Assembly (NCBI GenBank): GCA_002104945.1 | Contig: MCFH01000020.1 | Span: 1-64,000 of the forward strand | Origin: Piromyces finnis | Lineage: Eukaryota; Neocallimastigomycota; Neocallimastigomycetes; Neocallimastigales; Neocallimastigaceae | Direction of reading: 5' to 3' | DNA: 64,000 nucleotides | Shown here: positions 1 to 11,360 of the stretch, in pieces | How the letters are laid out: every line of letters begins with the position of its first letter | How positions within the stretch are numbered: position 1 is the first letter of the stretch | The notes under the pieces: generated by a model | What the model was told of the DNA's origin: nothing | Database searches by the model: none | The model's input: the letters and a program-made list of their open reading frames with translations, nothing else | Position numbers and translations under genes: made by a program

Positions 1-761
1 CTATTTTATATTTATTATTAAATAATTAGTAATAAGATTTATATTTTTAGGAACCTTTAAATGATGGAAAGTTTTATACTTTCAAATTGGTTATCATTAC
101 AAAGGAATATTTTACTGAGAAAATTAAAATACTTGTTTTGAAATAAATTCTAATGCTAATGATAATTAGAATAATATTAATAATTTATATTAATTAATGT
201 TTTAAATCAAAGTAGTACAAATCTATGGTATTAAATCTTATTATTAATAATCTATCGTGAGATAAATGAAATTCTGCAATTGTGATGATTAATATAAGTT
301 TTAATTAATATTTTTAACTTTTTTTTCATTTAAAAGTAAATATGTATACAATACATATACTATATATTATTTAAATATATGTGAACTACATATTTAAATT
401 GTAATGTATTATATATATTATATATAGAATATGGTAATGCATATTATCTCATTTAATTTAAATACAAAAAAAATATAAAAATGTATGACTAATCTTCAAA
501 TTTCATTAATAAATAGTAGATTTAAAAAAAAAATTATTTTTTTTTTTTTAAACAAAAATTAAAAAAAAAATAAAAAAAAAAGTAAAATAGAAATAAAGAT
601 ATAGTATAGATATGGTATAATTACATATTTTATCCAAATCAAAAATTGGCTAAAAGAAATATACTTTAATATTATATTATAGAAGTAAATCAAAAAACTA
701 AAAATAAAGAAATAAAAATATTTTTTTCAAAAAATAATTAATAAGTATTATTTAAAATAAG
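1..761. other. AT-rich 5' flank of first deacetylase gene
   Basis: No coding sequence seen. The stretch is almost pure A/T with homopolymer runs, for example near 530-580. It presumably contains the promoter and 5' UTR of the gene starting at 762, but I cannot point to a specific element. Confidence 0.6.
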
Positions 762-3068
762 ATGTTTGGAATAATATTAATTACTGCGTTAATAGCAGTT
801 TTTATATCAAATGCAATTGCTTTTGAAATGAAATTGAATACTTTATATTTAACAGCTCGTGTTGATGGAATGACAGCTATAGATACAGTAGGTGCAGATC
901 AAAATTCAGTTGTACCAATGATGATGGATAGTTATGGTTTGAATTACGATACAGTTTTATTACCAACTAGCTCTTTAACTTTAGAAAAAGATAATGTTGC
1001 TTTATATAATACTATTGTTGTCGAAGGAGCTACTCTTCAACAATTAAATCAGGTTAAAGCACAAATTACAGCGTATCAAACTAAATATAAGATTAGAGTT
1101 GTATATTTAAATTGTGAGCCAGATCCTTTACAAGGTTTTAAACAAAATGGTTTTAATCCTATTCAAACTATTGCAATGAGAAATGTAAAGTTAACAGAAG
1201 AAGCACTTCAATTAGCACACCAATATCAAATGAAAGGAGATGATGTTAATTTCAGAGTAGAAACATGTATTCTTCGTGATATTACGGATGTCAATACTTG
1301 TATTCGATATCATCATTATGAAGTTGCACTTGAAAATCCATCCGATCCAAATATCAAACCACTTTTAAGTTTCTTAGATTTCGAATACAACCAAGAAATT
1401 GGAGCGTATGGAGGAGCACTTATTAATAACAATGGATTAGAAGAAATGCATTTTTGGATTTCATTTGTTGATTCTCATATTGCGTTTTTCGTTAGTCACA
1501 TATGGATTCCATGGGCCAACTATGGTATGATTGATGGCTATAGAAGACTCTTTTTCGAAATTCAAATTGATGATTACTTCACCGATAATTGCTTTAATAA
1601 GGCAGATTGTGAAGGTAAGAGAGAACCAGCAGGAGTTCCACATTACCGAACATCTGTTGAAGATATGAAGAATATTGCACAATGGCATAAAGATGTATCA
1701 AGCCGTTTACCAAAAGGATCCAACATTAAAATTGAATTAGCAATTAATGGTATTCATATTTTAACCGAAACACAACATAAAATCCAAGGGGTATTCCAAA
1801 ATTGGACAGTTCCAGAAACTGGGTATGATTACGTAAAGCCATTGGGTTTCCAAGGAACTAGTAGATGGCCAGAAGACATTGATGATGACTGGGATGATTC
1901 TTTATTACAACAATTAGATCCATTATATGCCTTCTTTAAGAAACCCGAAAATCAAGACAATTTCTATTGGCTTACTCACACTTTCACTCACTTGAAACTT
2001 GATGCAGCCTCCTACCATGATTCAGATATGGAAATGAGAGCCAATATCAAGATGAGTAAAGAGCCATATCTTGGTATGTATGATAGAGAATGTTACTCTA
2101 AGCATAGTATTGTCACACCCGAAATCAGTGGTCTTCACAATGGAGATAATTTAAAAGCATTTTCAGAAAATGGAGTTTATTATGCGGTTGGAGATACTTC
2201 ACGTACAGATCTTTCACCAGGTAATTTCTATTTCCCATTTATTTCTAATCAGACAACATCTAATTTTGATGGATTTGTTGTATTCCCACGTCAACCACCA
2301 CAAGTGTATTGGGATTGCTCTAGAATTGAAGAAAATATGGAAACATATAGATTAAGATATCCAGACCGAACATCCGTTACATGGGAAAAGCATTTAGATG
2401 AAGAAGCGGAACTTCATATTAAAAACTTTTTAAAATTAAGACATGATCCATATATGTTCCATGAAGGTAATTTAAGAAACGCAGATTTCCAAGAAGTTAC
2501 AATTGGAAAAGCCACAGGTAAATTTGGAATGATGCAACAATGGGTTGAAAGAATGGTTGTTGAAGTTGGAAAGTATTTAGATTGGCCAATGATTTCAGTT
2601 AAGATGGATGATCTTGCAGCATCGTATATTGATAGAATCAGTAGAGCAAGTTGTCAACCACAATATACCATGGTTATTGATGATGATTCAGGTATTATTA
2701 AGGAAGTTAAAGTTGAATCCCAAGCAGAAGTTAAGCTTAATATTGTTGGAGATTATAAAGCACAATGTCGTGCTCCATTATTTGTCATGAGAGATGTTGA
2801 ATTTAATGAGAAGCATGATATTCAAAATGTTGAAAAGATAGGAGATGAACCACCAACAGCATGGATAATTCTTGATAAGGCAGGAGAAAGTAAATCATTC
2901 AAATTTTCTAAAGAAATCAAGTATAATGATGAAAAGTTTGTAGGTAAATCCAGTGGAACATTTTTCTCAGGTTTTAAACTTTACTTAATAATTTTCGTTG
3001 GAATTGTTATTCTTTTACTTGCCGCTTACTTTATCATTAGCAAAAAACGCGGAAATAAATCTAACTAA
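762..3068 (+). CDS. Agd3-like (CE18-type) membrane-anchored polysaccharide deacetylase, copy 1
   Basis: 768 aa, intronless. Seen: an N-terminal signal peptide ending near AIAF (residue ~20), a long lumenal/extracellular region and one C-terminal membrane segment (~739-758) followed by a very short basic tail. The central region carries a metal-binding signature like that of NodB/CE18 deacetylases: Asp-Asp at 270-271 in IQIDDYF, and HTFTH with His406 and His410. A later conserved block reads RHDPYMFHEGNLR. By family knowledge, Agd3 enzymes of fungi remove acetyl groups from N-acetylgalactosamine polymers and pair an N-terminal carbohydrate-binding region (CBM87) with the deacetylase barrel. 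The substrate here is unknown. The protein is nearly identical to the genes at 5176 and 12733 but lacks their long Asn/Gln-rich cytoplasmic tail: the sequence diverges right after the membrane segment. The start is chosen because the signal peptide follows directly. The family call is from recognised motifs, not a search. Confidence 0.72.
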   Translation: MFGIILITALIAVFISNAIAFEMKLNTLYLTARVDGMTAIDTVGADQNSVVPMMMDSYGLNYDTVLLPTSSLTLEKDNVALYNTIVVEGATLQQLNQVKAQITAYQTKYKIRVVYLNCEPDPLQGFKQNGFNPIQTIAMRNVKLTEEALQLAHQYQMKGDDVNFRVETCILRDITDVNTCIRYHHYEVALENPSDPNIKPLLSFLDFEYNQEIGAYGGALINNNGLEEMHFWISFVDSHIAFFVSHIWIPWANYGMIDGYRRLFFEIQIDDYFTDNCFNKADCEGKREPAGVPHYRTSVEDMKNIAQWHKDVSSRLPKGSNIKIELAINGIHILTETQHKIQGVFQNWTVPETGYDYVKPLGFQGTSRWPEDIDDDWDDSLLQQLDPLYAFFKKPENQDNFYWLTHTFTHLKLDAASYHDSDMEMRANIKMSKEPYLGMYDRECYSKHSIVTPEISGLHNGDNLKAFSENGVYYAVGDTSRTDLSPGNFYFPFISNQTTSNFDGFVVFPRQPPQVYWDCSRIEENMETYRLRYPDRTSVTWEKHLDEEAELHIKNFLKLRHDPYMFHEGNLRNADFQEVTIGKATGKFGMMQQWVERMVVEVGKYLDWPMISVKMDDLAASYIDRISRASCQPQYTMVIDDDSGIIKEVKVESQAEVKLNIVGDYKAQCRAPLFVMRDVEFNEKHDIQNVEKIGDEPPTAWIILDKAGESKSFKFSKEIKYNDEKFVGKSSGTFFSGFKLYLIIFVGIVILLLAAYFIISKKRGNKSN

Positions 3069-5175
3069 ATCGATTAAAGATTAATTACTTTATTAAAACA
3101 AACCTATATACATATACTTATTAATAACAAATAAAATAATATTATAGTAAATAACCTTTAAAATAGTGGTTAAAAAAAAAAAAAAAAACCACCAAAATTA
3201 TAATTCATTAATGTAGTGAATTTTTTTTATTATGTAATTTATATAATGTTATGTAATTCATAATATAACAATATATAATTTATATAACTAAAAATTTTAT
3301 AGTTGTATTTATAATATTATATCATAAAATATTATAAAATATAGTAATATAAAATTTAATTATTTATTATATTATTTAAATTATATCAATATCACAATAA
3401 GTAATTTCGAACTTGTATAAAATAATAATACAAAATTAAATTATTTCAATATACTTATGAATTATTTATTCTATAAAAATAAAACATAAAACGAAAAATA
3501 AATAAAATAATCATTAAATAGTTTTAACAATAGCATCATAATAAATTCAAAAGTTTTGTAAAAGCTTTTTTTTTGTTCTCCCTCTTTTCTTTTTAAAAAA
3601 AAAAATGAAGGATAAAAATAAAACTATAAAAACTAAATAATGGTAGTTAAAGAATAATTATATCTTTTTTAACATAATTCACAATACATAATACACATAA
3701 TAACATAATACATAATACATAATACATTAGATACACAATACAACTAGTAATAATTATAAAGTAAATAAAGAGGTACCTTTTTTTTTTTTTATTAATATTT
3801 AGTATTAATCCCCATAAAATTTAAATAATATATATTTGAAACTTTTCAAAAAGTAAAATAAATAAAATGTTTAAAAAAATTTTTTTTGTGATTCATAGAA
3901 TTTCTATTATCATCTGGTTTAATAAAATTGTGGAAATAATTAATTTATAGTATTGAACACAAAATATAAATTAAAACATGGCTTATAAAACAAAATCAAT
4001 ATTGTATTATAATAGATTATAAAAATACACCTTAATAATAAATAAATGAATGTGGCTATTGATATATTTCTATTACATATTTTTTAAAAAAAGAAAAACA
4101 AAAACAAAAATCAAAATTTCATTTATTAATTAAAGTTATTAATTATTGGAAAATTTTTTTTTATATGTCAAATATATATTATTAATATATAAAAAAGTTA
4201 TTGAAAACTTCTTTCGATATATATTATTATATTTGATTATTTGTGAAACCTTGATTTCTAGAAAGTGAAATTGATTTTTTTAAACATATAAAGCTTTTCT
4301 AATATATAATTATTCTTTTTATAGATTTATGATGAATATAGTATTAATTATTTATTAATAGCATACTCTTTAAATAATCATTTCTAAAATAATATAGTAT
4401 TATTATTTTTTATTAATAAAACATATAATTATTCTTTTTTTATTTCAAGGATTGATTTTTTTAATATAATATAGTTGTTTTAAATAATTTTTTTTTATTG
4501 TCATACTTTAATTTCCCTCAATTTCAATATATTGTAATATATGAATATTTAATTAATGCCATATATTATAGGAATGTTAATTTATTTTAAAAATTCTAAA
4601 AATGGATATATAAATTTTTATATATTGAAATTTAAGAGTTATTAAATCATGAATCCAAAAAACCCTATAAAAACCTTGATTATTCTCCAACTTTTTTTCA
4701 TATTTTAAAAAATTAATAAACATAACTCTATATTGAAATAAATAATATTCAGAAGCAAAAATAAAACAATAAATCTTCAAAAAGATTTAAAATGTTTTTA
4801 ATAATAAAATAGAAAAGCCTTATTATAACTTTGTAAATTCAATTATTAATATAATTAATATTTAGAATTATATTGATATTTTTTAATTTATAAATATAAA
4901 ACTTTCACAAAATTAAAAAATAAAAATAAAAAGTAATAAAAATAAAAAGTAATATATATATATATATAAAGGATATAATAAAATAGAAATTAAAATAATA
5001 AATAATTAAATAAATAAATAGATAAAATAGATAAATAAATAAATAATAATATTAACAATAAAAAAACATAACACAAACTAATATAATTAAAATAAGAGTA
5101 AAAACATTACCTTTGAAATAGATATAAAAAAGTATTATTATTAAACAAAGAGCAAAACAAACAAATAAACAAAAA
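3069..5175. other. AT-rich intergenic region
   Basis: No supportable gene. It holds poly-A/T runs, short ATACATA-type direct repeats around 3690-3735, and a (TA)n tract near 4954-4970 about 210 bases upstream of the next gene. Its sequence does not visibly resemble the flanks of the other deacetylase copies. Confidence 0.6.
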
Positions 5176-7773
5176 ATGAATAGAATATTATTTATTACTG
5201 CGTTAATAGCAGTTTTTATATCAAATGCAATTGCTTTTGAAATGAAATTGAATACTTTATATTTAACAGCTCGTGTTGATGGAATGACAGCTATAGATAC
5301 AGTAGGTGCAGATCAAAATTCAGTTGTACCAATGATGATGGATAGTTATGGTTTGAATTACGATACAGTTTTATTACCAACTAGCTCTTTAACTTTAGAA
5401 AAAGATAATGTTGCTTTATATAATACTATTGTTGTCGAAGGAGCTACTCTTCAACAATTAAATCAGGTTAAAGCACAAATTACAGCGTATCAAACTAAAT
5501 ATAAGATTAGAGTTGTATATTTAAATTGTGAGCCAGATCCTTTACAAGGTTTTAAACAAAATGGTTTTAATCCTATTCAAACTATTGCAATGAGAAATGT
5601 AAAGTTAACAGAAGAAGCACTTCAATTAGCACACCAATATCAAATGAAAGGAGATGATGTTAATTTCAAAGTAGAAACATGTATTCTTCGTGATATTACG
5701 GATGTCAATACTTGTATTCGATATCATCATTATGAAGTTGCACTTGAAAATCCATCCGATCCAAATATCAAACCACTTTTAAGTTTCTTAGATTTCGAAT
5801 ATAACCAAGAAATTGGAGCGTATGGAGGAGCACTTATTAATAACAATGGATTAGAAGAAATGCATTTTTGGATTTCATTTGTTGATTCTCATATTGCGTT
5901 TTTCGTTAGTCACATATGGATTCCATGGGCCAACTATGGTATGATTGATGGCTATAGAAGACTCTTTTTCGAAATTCAAATTGATGATTACTTCACCGAT
6001 AATTGCTTTAATAAGGCAGATTGTGAAGGTAAGAGAGAACCAGCAGGAGTTCCACATTACCGAACATCTGTTGAAGATATGAAGAATATTGCACAATGGC
6101 ATAAAGATGTATCAAGCCGTTTACCAAAAGGATCCAACATTAAAATTGAATTAGCAATTAATGGTATTCATATTTTAACCGAAACACAACATAAAATCCA
6201 AGGGGTATTCCAAAATTGGACAGTTCCAGAAACTGGGTATGATTACGTAAAGCCATTGGGTTTCCAAGGAACTAGTAGATGGCCAGAAGACATTGATGAT
6301 GACTGGGATGATTCTTTATTACAACAATTAGATCCATTATATGCCTTCTTTAAGAAACCCGAAAATCAAGACAATTTCTATTGGCTTACTCACACTTTCA
6401 CTCACTTGAAACTTGATGCAGCCTCCTACCATGATTCAGATATGGAAATGAGAGCCAATATCAAGATGAGTAAAGAGCCATATCTTGGTATGTATGATAG
6501 AGAATGTTACTCTAAGCATAGTATTGTCACACCCGAAATCAGTGGTCTTCACAATGGAGATAATTTAAAAGCATTTTCAGAAAATGGAGTTTATTATGCG
6601 GTTGGAGATACTTCACGTACAGATCTTTCACCAGGTAATTTCTATTTCCCATTTATTTCTAATCAGACAACATCTAATTTTGATGGATTTGTTGTATTCC
6701 CACGTCAACCACCACAAGTGTATTGGGATTGCTCTAGAATTGAAGAAAATATGGAAACATATAGATTAAGATATCCAGACCGAGCATCCGTTACATGGGA
6801 AAAACATTTAGATGAAGAAGCGGAACTTCATATTAAAAACTTTTTAAAATTAAGACATGATCCATATATGTTCCATGAAGGTAATTTAAGAAACGCAGAT
6901 TTCCAAGAAGTTACAATTGGAAAAGCCACAGGTAAATTTGGAATGATGCAACAATGGGTTGAAAGAATGGTTGTTGAAGTTGGAAAGTATTTAGATTGGC
7001 CAATGATTTCAGTTAAGATGGATGATCTTGCAGCATCGTATATTGATAGAATCAGTAGAGCAAGTTGTCAACCACAATATACCATGGTTATTGATGATGA
7101 TTCAGGTATTATTAAGGAAGTTAAAGTTGAATCCCAAGCAGAAGTTAAGCTTAATATTGTTGGAGATTATAAAGCACAATGTCGTGCTCCATTATTTGTC
7201 ATGAGAAATGTTGAATTTAATGAGAAGCATGATATTCAAAATGTTGAAAAGATAGGAGATGAACCACCAACAGCATGGATAATTCTTGATAAGGCAGGAG
7301 AAAGTAAATCATTCAAATTTTCTAAAGAAATCAAGTATAATGATGAAAAATTTGTAGGTAAATCCAGTGGAACATTTTTCTCAGGTTTTAAACTTTACTT
7401 AATAATTTTCGTTGGAATTGTTATTCTTTTACTTGCTGCTTACTTTGTTTATGGTAAAATCACAGGAAATAAATCAGAAAGCAATTCCATGTATCATAAT
7501 AATCAAAACAATTTACAATATCAAAGTAATCCACAATTCCAAAGTAATTTTCAGTACAATCAAGGCCATCAATACCAACAACCACAAGAACCTTTAAAGA
7601 GTTACAATAATAACATGGCTGAAATGTATAATAGAAATAATATGATGGGCAATCGAAGTGGACCAACAAGTCCAATAAGTCCAACAAATGGTTATACTTA
7701 TGGACAAAGAAGCGATTTTCAAGATTTCAGAAAACAAAGAGGTGTTAGGAATTACACACAACTTAGAGACTAA
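5176..7773 (+). CDS. Agd3-like (CE18-type) membrane-anchored polysaccharide deacetylase, copy 2
   Basis: 865 aa, intronless. Same architecture as copy 1: signal peptide, carbohydrate-binding/deacetylase ectodomain with Asp270-Asp271 and the HTFTH pair, then a membrane helix (~739-757). Unlike copy 1 it continues into a cytoplasmic tail of about 100 residues rich in Asn, Gln, Tyr and Ser (MYHNNQNN, then repeated QFQSN/YQSN-like units). By eye the ectodomain differs from copy 1 at only a handful of nucleotides over about 2.2 kb, e.g. Lys for Arg at FKVET, Ala for Thr at YPDRASV and Asn for Asp at VMRNVEF. The first six codons of the signal peptide differ from both other copies. The tail may interact with cytoplasmic or cortical partners; that is inference only. 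Confidence 0.74.
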   Translation: MNRILFITALIAVFISNAIAFEMKLNTLYLTARVDGMTAIDTVGADQNSVVPMMMDSYGLNYDTVLLPTSSLTLEKDNVALYNTIVVEGATLQQLNQVKAQITAYQTKYKIRVVYLNCEPDPLQGFKQNGFNPIQTIAMRNVKLTEEALQLAHQYQMKGDDVNFKVETCILRDITDVNTCIRYHHYEVALENPSDPNIKPLLSFLDFEYNQEIGAYGGALINNNGLEEMHFWISFVDSHIAFFVSHIWIPWANYGMIDGYRRLFFEIQIDDYFTDNCFNKADCEGKREPAGVPHYRTSVEDMKNIAQWHKDVSSRLPKGSNIKIELAINGIHILTETQHKIQGVFQNWTVPETGYDYVKPLGFQGTSRWPEDIDDDWDDSLLQQLDPLYAFFKKPENQDNFYWLTHTFTHLKLDAASYHDSDMEMRANIKMSKEPYLGMYDRECYSKHSIVTPEISGLHNGDNLKAFSENGVYYAVGDTSRTDLSPGNFYFPFISNQTTSNFDGFVVFPRQPPQVYWDCSRIEENMETYRLRYPDRASVTWEKHLDEEAELHIKNFLKLRHDPYMFHEGNLRNADFQEVTIGKATGKFGMMQQWVERMVVEVGKYLDWPMISVKMDDLAASYIDRISRASCQPQYTMVIDDDSGIIKEVKVESQAEVKLNIVGDYKAQCRAPLFVMRNVEFNEKHDIQNVEKIGDEPPTAWIILDKAGESKSFKFSKEIKYNDEKFVGKSSGTFFSGFKLYLIIFVGIVILLLAAYFVYGKITGNKSESNSMYHNNQNNLQYQSNPQFQSNFQYNQGHQYQQPQEPLKSYNNNMAEMYNRNNMMGNRSGPTSPISPTNGYTYGQRSDFQDFRKQRGVRNYTQLRD

Positions 7774-8457
7774 AGTTAGATTCATCATTGAATAAATTTT
7801 TTTATGAATTTAAACAAAAAATTATTTTGAAAGAATATTCAACAATATAAAATGAATAAATTTTTTATGAAAATATATTCAAATTATAAGATTTTGTAAT
7901 ATATACTATAACCTATCCATCAATAATTATTATATAGTTTTAAAAAACTTTTAATATAATTTTAATTATATATATATATATATATACATACAAACAAATT
8001 AAATCATAAATAAAAGGAAAAATTAATAAATTTATTTGATATTAAATAATCTATAATTATTATTATATATTAAAAAAAAAAAAAATCTTACAGTATAATA
8101 ATACTGTTTTATTTTTTTTATTTTATTTTATTATTATAATTTTTTTTTAAAAGAAAAAAAAAAAGTGATAATCAATATAAGATTAATAAATTAGAAATCA
8201 ATACTTTTAAACCATCAAAAAAATAAAAGAAAAAAAAAAGAGAAAATATATATATTTTTTTCTATTTTTAAAATTTTATTAAGGTATAAATAAATAATGA
8301 ATTAATTTATTTCAAATTTTTATCAATAGATAAAAATATAAATAATAGATATTAATTAAAATATATACATGAATTTATAATTAATTAAAAGGTAACAAAC
8401 ATAGCAAAAAGAAAAGTAAAAAAAAAAAAAAAAAAAGAAGAAAAAAACAACTTAGAA
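7774..8457. other. Convergent intergenic spacer
   Basis: AT-rich spacer between the convergent 3' ends of copy 2 (+) and the barrel-domain gene (-). It contains a (TA)n run near 7969-7986 and poly-A/T stretches. No gene seen. Confidence 0.6.
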
Positions 8458-9442
8458 TTATATATTATTTCTAGATGGATTACGGTTAGTTCTTCTTCTT
8501 GTTAATGTACGAGAAACACCAGTAGCAACACGAGTTGTAATATTTGTTACTTGAGCTCTTTTAACGAAAGCAAGAATACCAACACCTGCAGCAACAAGAC
8601 CTCCAAATACCACTGGAATAGTGGTATTACCATTTTCTATATTTTCTACAGCTTCACTAACATTATTTATATTGGCTTCATTATTAGTGTTAGAGTTTCC
8701 ATTGGTATTAACGTTATTATATTGAACATTGGAAGAATCGATACCTCTATCGTTTGAAGTTACAATATTAGTATCATCGGTATTAGCGTTACTAGAAGGA
8801 TTAGAAATAGATGGAGCTACATTTTCAGTAAGAATATTTCCTTCTGTAGAAGGCTTTTCTTCAGTTATTTCAGATGTTATTGGTGATGAAGATAATGTAG
8901 TTGCTTCAGATGTAGTTGTTTCAGAAGCAGTAGAAATAATTGTAGTTGTTTTTTCTTTTATTTCTTCAGTAGAAGTTAATGGTGATTTTCTTTGAGTGGT
9001 GGTTGTAGTAGTAGAAGTGTGTTTATTTTCTTCATTTATTTTATTATCTTTATCCTCCTCATCAGGTAATAAGTTTGAAATTACATTACTATTTTCAGAA
9101 ATAGTGGTTTTATCGGCTTGAGCTTCATTGTGAGCTAAATAATTACTACTACTTTTAGAAGATGAGATTGATTCTATGGTTGGTTTTTCTAATGTAGTAG
9201 TTGATGTAGTTCTTGATGATGTTGTTGTTGGTCTTTTAGTAGAAGTAATTGGTTCTCTAGTTGGTTGCTTTGTAGTAGTAGTAGTAGTTGTTGTTGTTGT
9301 AGTTGTTTTAATAACAGAGGTTGTTGGAATTTTTGTGGATGTAATGATAGGTCTAATAAGTTGTTTGGTAGTAGTAGTAGTAGTAGTTATTGGTTTTCTA
9401 GTAGTAGTAGTAGTTGTTGTGATTGTAGTTGGTTTTCTAGTT

Positions 9443-9477
<35 letters not shown>

Positions 9478-10439
9478 TGTTGTTGTTGTTGTAGTAGTTG
9501 TTGTTGTTGATTTTTTTGTGGTGGTAGTAGTGGTAGTGGTAGTTGTTGTTGTTGATCTTTTTGTAGTAGTTATTTTATCAGTGGTACTGGTCTTTTTACT
9601 AGAATTTATTTTTTCAAGGTATTCCCATGGCCACTCTTTTATTAAATCAATATCATTCATAGCCATATATTTTGCAACTTCGTTGTAACTTTCGATAATT
9701 TCTGATTTACTAATACCAGTTTCTTTTGAAAGGTTACTTAAATCATCACTATCATATTTGTTATTTACATATATTTTTCCTTCATCAGATATAACACTCC
9801 ATACAATTTCAAGAACACCTGTTGATTTTTTTGCTAATTTTTCAAAAAGAGTTTGACTTAAATCAATTTGAGTTTCACCACATGAACCACATTGATCAAT
9901 GACCTTACCCTTTACTATATATGAATTAATTAATGTTGTTTGTTAGAAATTAGAATAAAACCATTGATATAATATTGACATAATGGTATAATATTAATAT
10001 TTAAAATCATATGGTTATTTAATTACCAATTTTATAAGAACCAACAGCTTTTTCATAGTTAAGAGGCATAATGATGGCATATTTATCACAGTATTTGTAA
10101 TTTCCATTTTCTTTACTTTCGAAATAATTTGGATGCTATATAACAATAGAATTAATATTGTTGATTTGTTTATATATAGATTTGATTTTTTTTTTTTTTA
10201 ATATTTTAAATAGTCAATAATTTTTTTTTTCTAAAAAAAGTATATTATATAATTAAAAATATGATATTTACCATAGCTATAAAAAGATTATTCTTTGGTA
10301 TACCTCTTTCACATTTTGGATTTTCTTGTGTTTCACATTCATCTGGGCAACCATAAAATGTAGAACTGTAAGAATAATAGGTTGCATATGCACTATTGAA
10401 TAATAGGGCAATAAATAATATTAATGTATTTAATAACAT
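8458..10439 (-). CDS. Secreted double-psi-beta-barrel (expansin/RlpA-like) protein with Thr-rich stalk and membrane anchor
   Basis: Three exons, read on the - strand: 10439-10272, 10135-10027 and 9914-8458, about 577 aa. Introns have GTAAAT/GTAATT donors and TAG acceptors, and the frames join exactly (phases 0 and 1). Seen: a signal peptide (MLLNTLILFIALLFNSAYA), a Cys-containing N-terminal domain (residues ~20-140) with STFYGCPDEC, NNLFIAM, YKYCDKYAIIMPLN and then VIDQCGSCGETQIDLS and VLEIVWSVIS. This order (TFYG start, C-G-x-C, D-L-S, x-x-W) is the signature of double-psi beta-barrel domains of RlpA, expansin-like proteins and fungal homologues. Next comes a stalk of almost uninterrupted Thr (~200-340), a Ser/Asn region, one hydrophobic helix (~520-540) and an Arg-rich C-terminus. 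Inferred role: a surface-tethered glucan- or wall-loosening/binding protein. A C-terminal helix is unusual for expansin-like proteins. Confidence 0.72.
9236..9570 (-). repeat. Coding trinucleotide repeat for poly-Thr
   Basis: Long runs of ACT/ACA codons (read as GTA/GTT/TGT repeats on the + strand) encode the Thr stalk of the barrel-domain protein. The reverse frame is an open poly-Val artefact. The run is expected to vary in length between strains and should be heavily O-glycosylated in the secretory pathway. Confidence 0.8.
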
Positions 10440-11324
10440 TTTTAATTTTATTTTATTATTAATTATAGTTTTATTTTATTCTTTTTTGATATTATATATC
10501 TATTTATTTAACAATTTAATTATTTATATTTCCTTTTTTCTTCTATATTCTATTATTTTTATTATTTTATGTATTCTATTATTTATTATTGAGTTAAAAA
10601 TATTATAAAAAAAAAAGAAAATTTTTAGTTCTTTCATTTTGCTTTTATTTAAAATTTTGAATTACACAAGAACAAAAAAGAAATTACTATACATCATTAA
10701 TAAATTTTATTTATATTTAAATTTAATTTATTTAATTAGATATAATTTAAATCATTACTTTTGGTATTATTAAAGTTAATCAATATTTACAAATATTTTA
10801 AATATTAACAATTTTATTCTCTATTGTAATATAAAAAAAAAAGTTAAAAGTGTTATTAATATTTTTAAATAAGAATATATTGTGTAATAATATATATTAG
10901 TATAATCACTTTTTCTTTAATGCCACTCTTTTCTGAACCAAAATAATTAAAATTATTGAAATTATATTAATTATCGTTTCAACCCATCATATTTATTACA
11001 TTTTGTAATTAAACTTTTTAGTTTTATTTTAGATTTTTATAATGAAAACCAATAATGTTTTAACTTTTTATAAATTCAAAAATTTTTAGAGAATTAACAA
11101 TTTATTTTATTTTTTTATATCTATAATATATAGTAATATAAATAAACAGGTTTTAAAGTAATTTCTTTAATTTCTTTAATTTATTTTATTGCTATTTATA
11201 GTGTTTTTAATTATATAAATATTATTTATTAAAAATATTTATAACGATTAATATAAAGATTTGTTATTTGATAAGTAATAAAAAAAAAAGAAATATCTTT
11301 ATTCTAATAATGATAATGTGACCG

Positions 11325-11360
<36 letters not shown>

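Noticed and set aside
1461-1688. 75-codon - strand ORF repeated inside each deacetylase copy (also at 5875 and 13432)
   Set aside because: It recurs only because the sense genes are near-identical; antisense shadow.
9176-9688. A 170-codon + strand ORF made almost wholly of Val
   Set aside because: It is the reverse strand of the Thr-coding repeat in the barrel-domain gene, with no independent signal.
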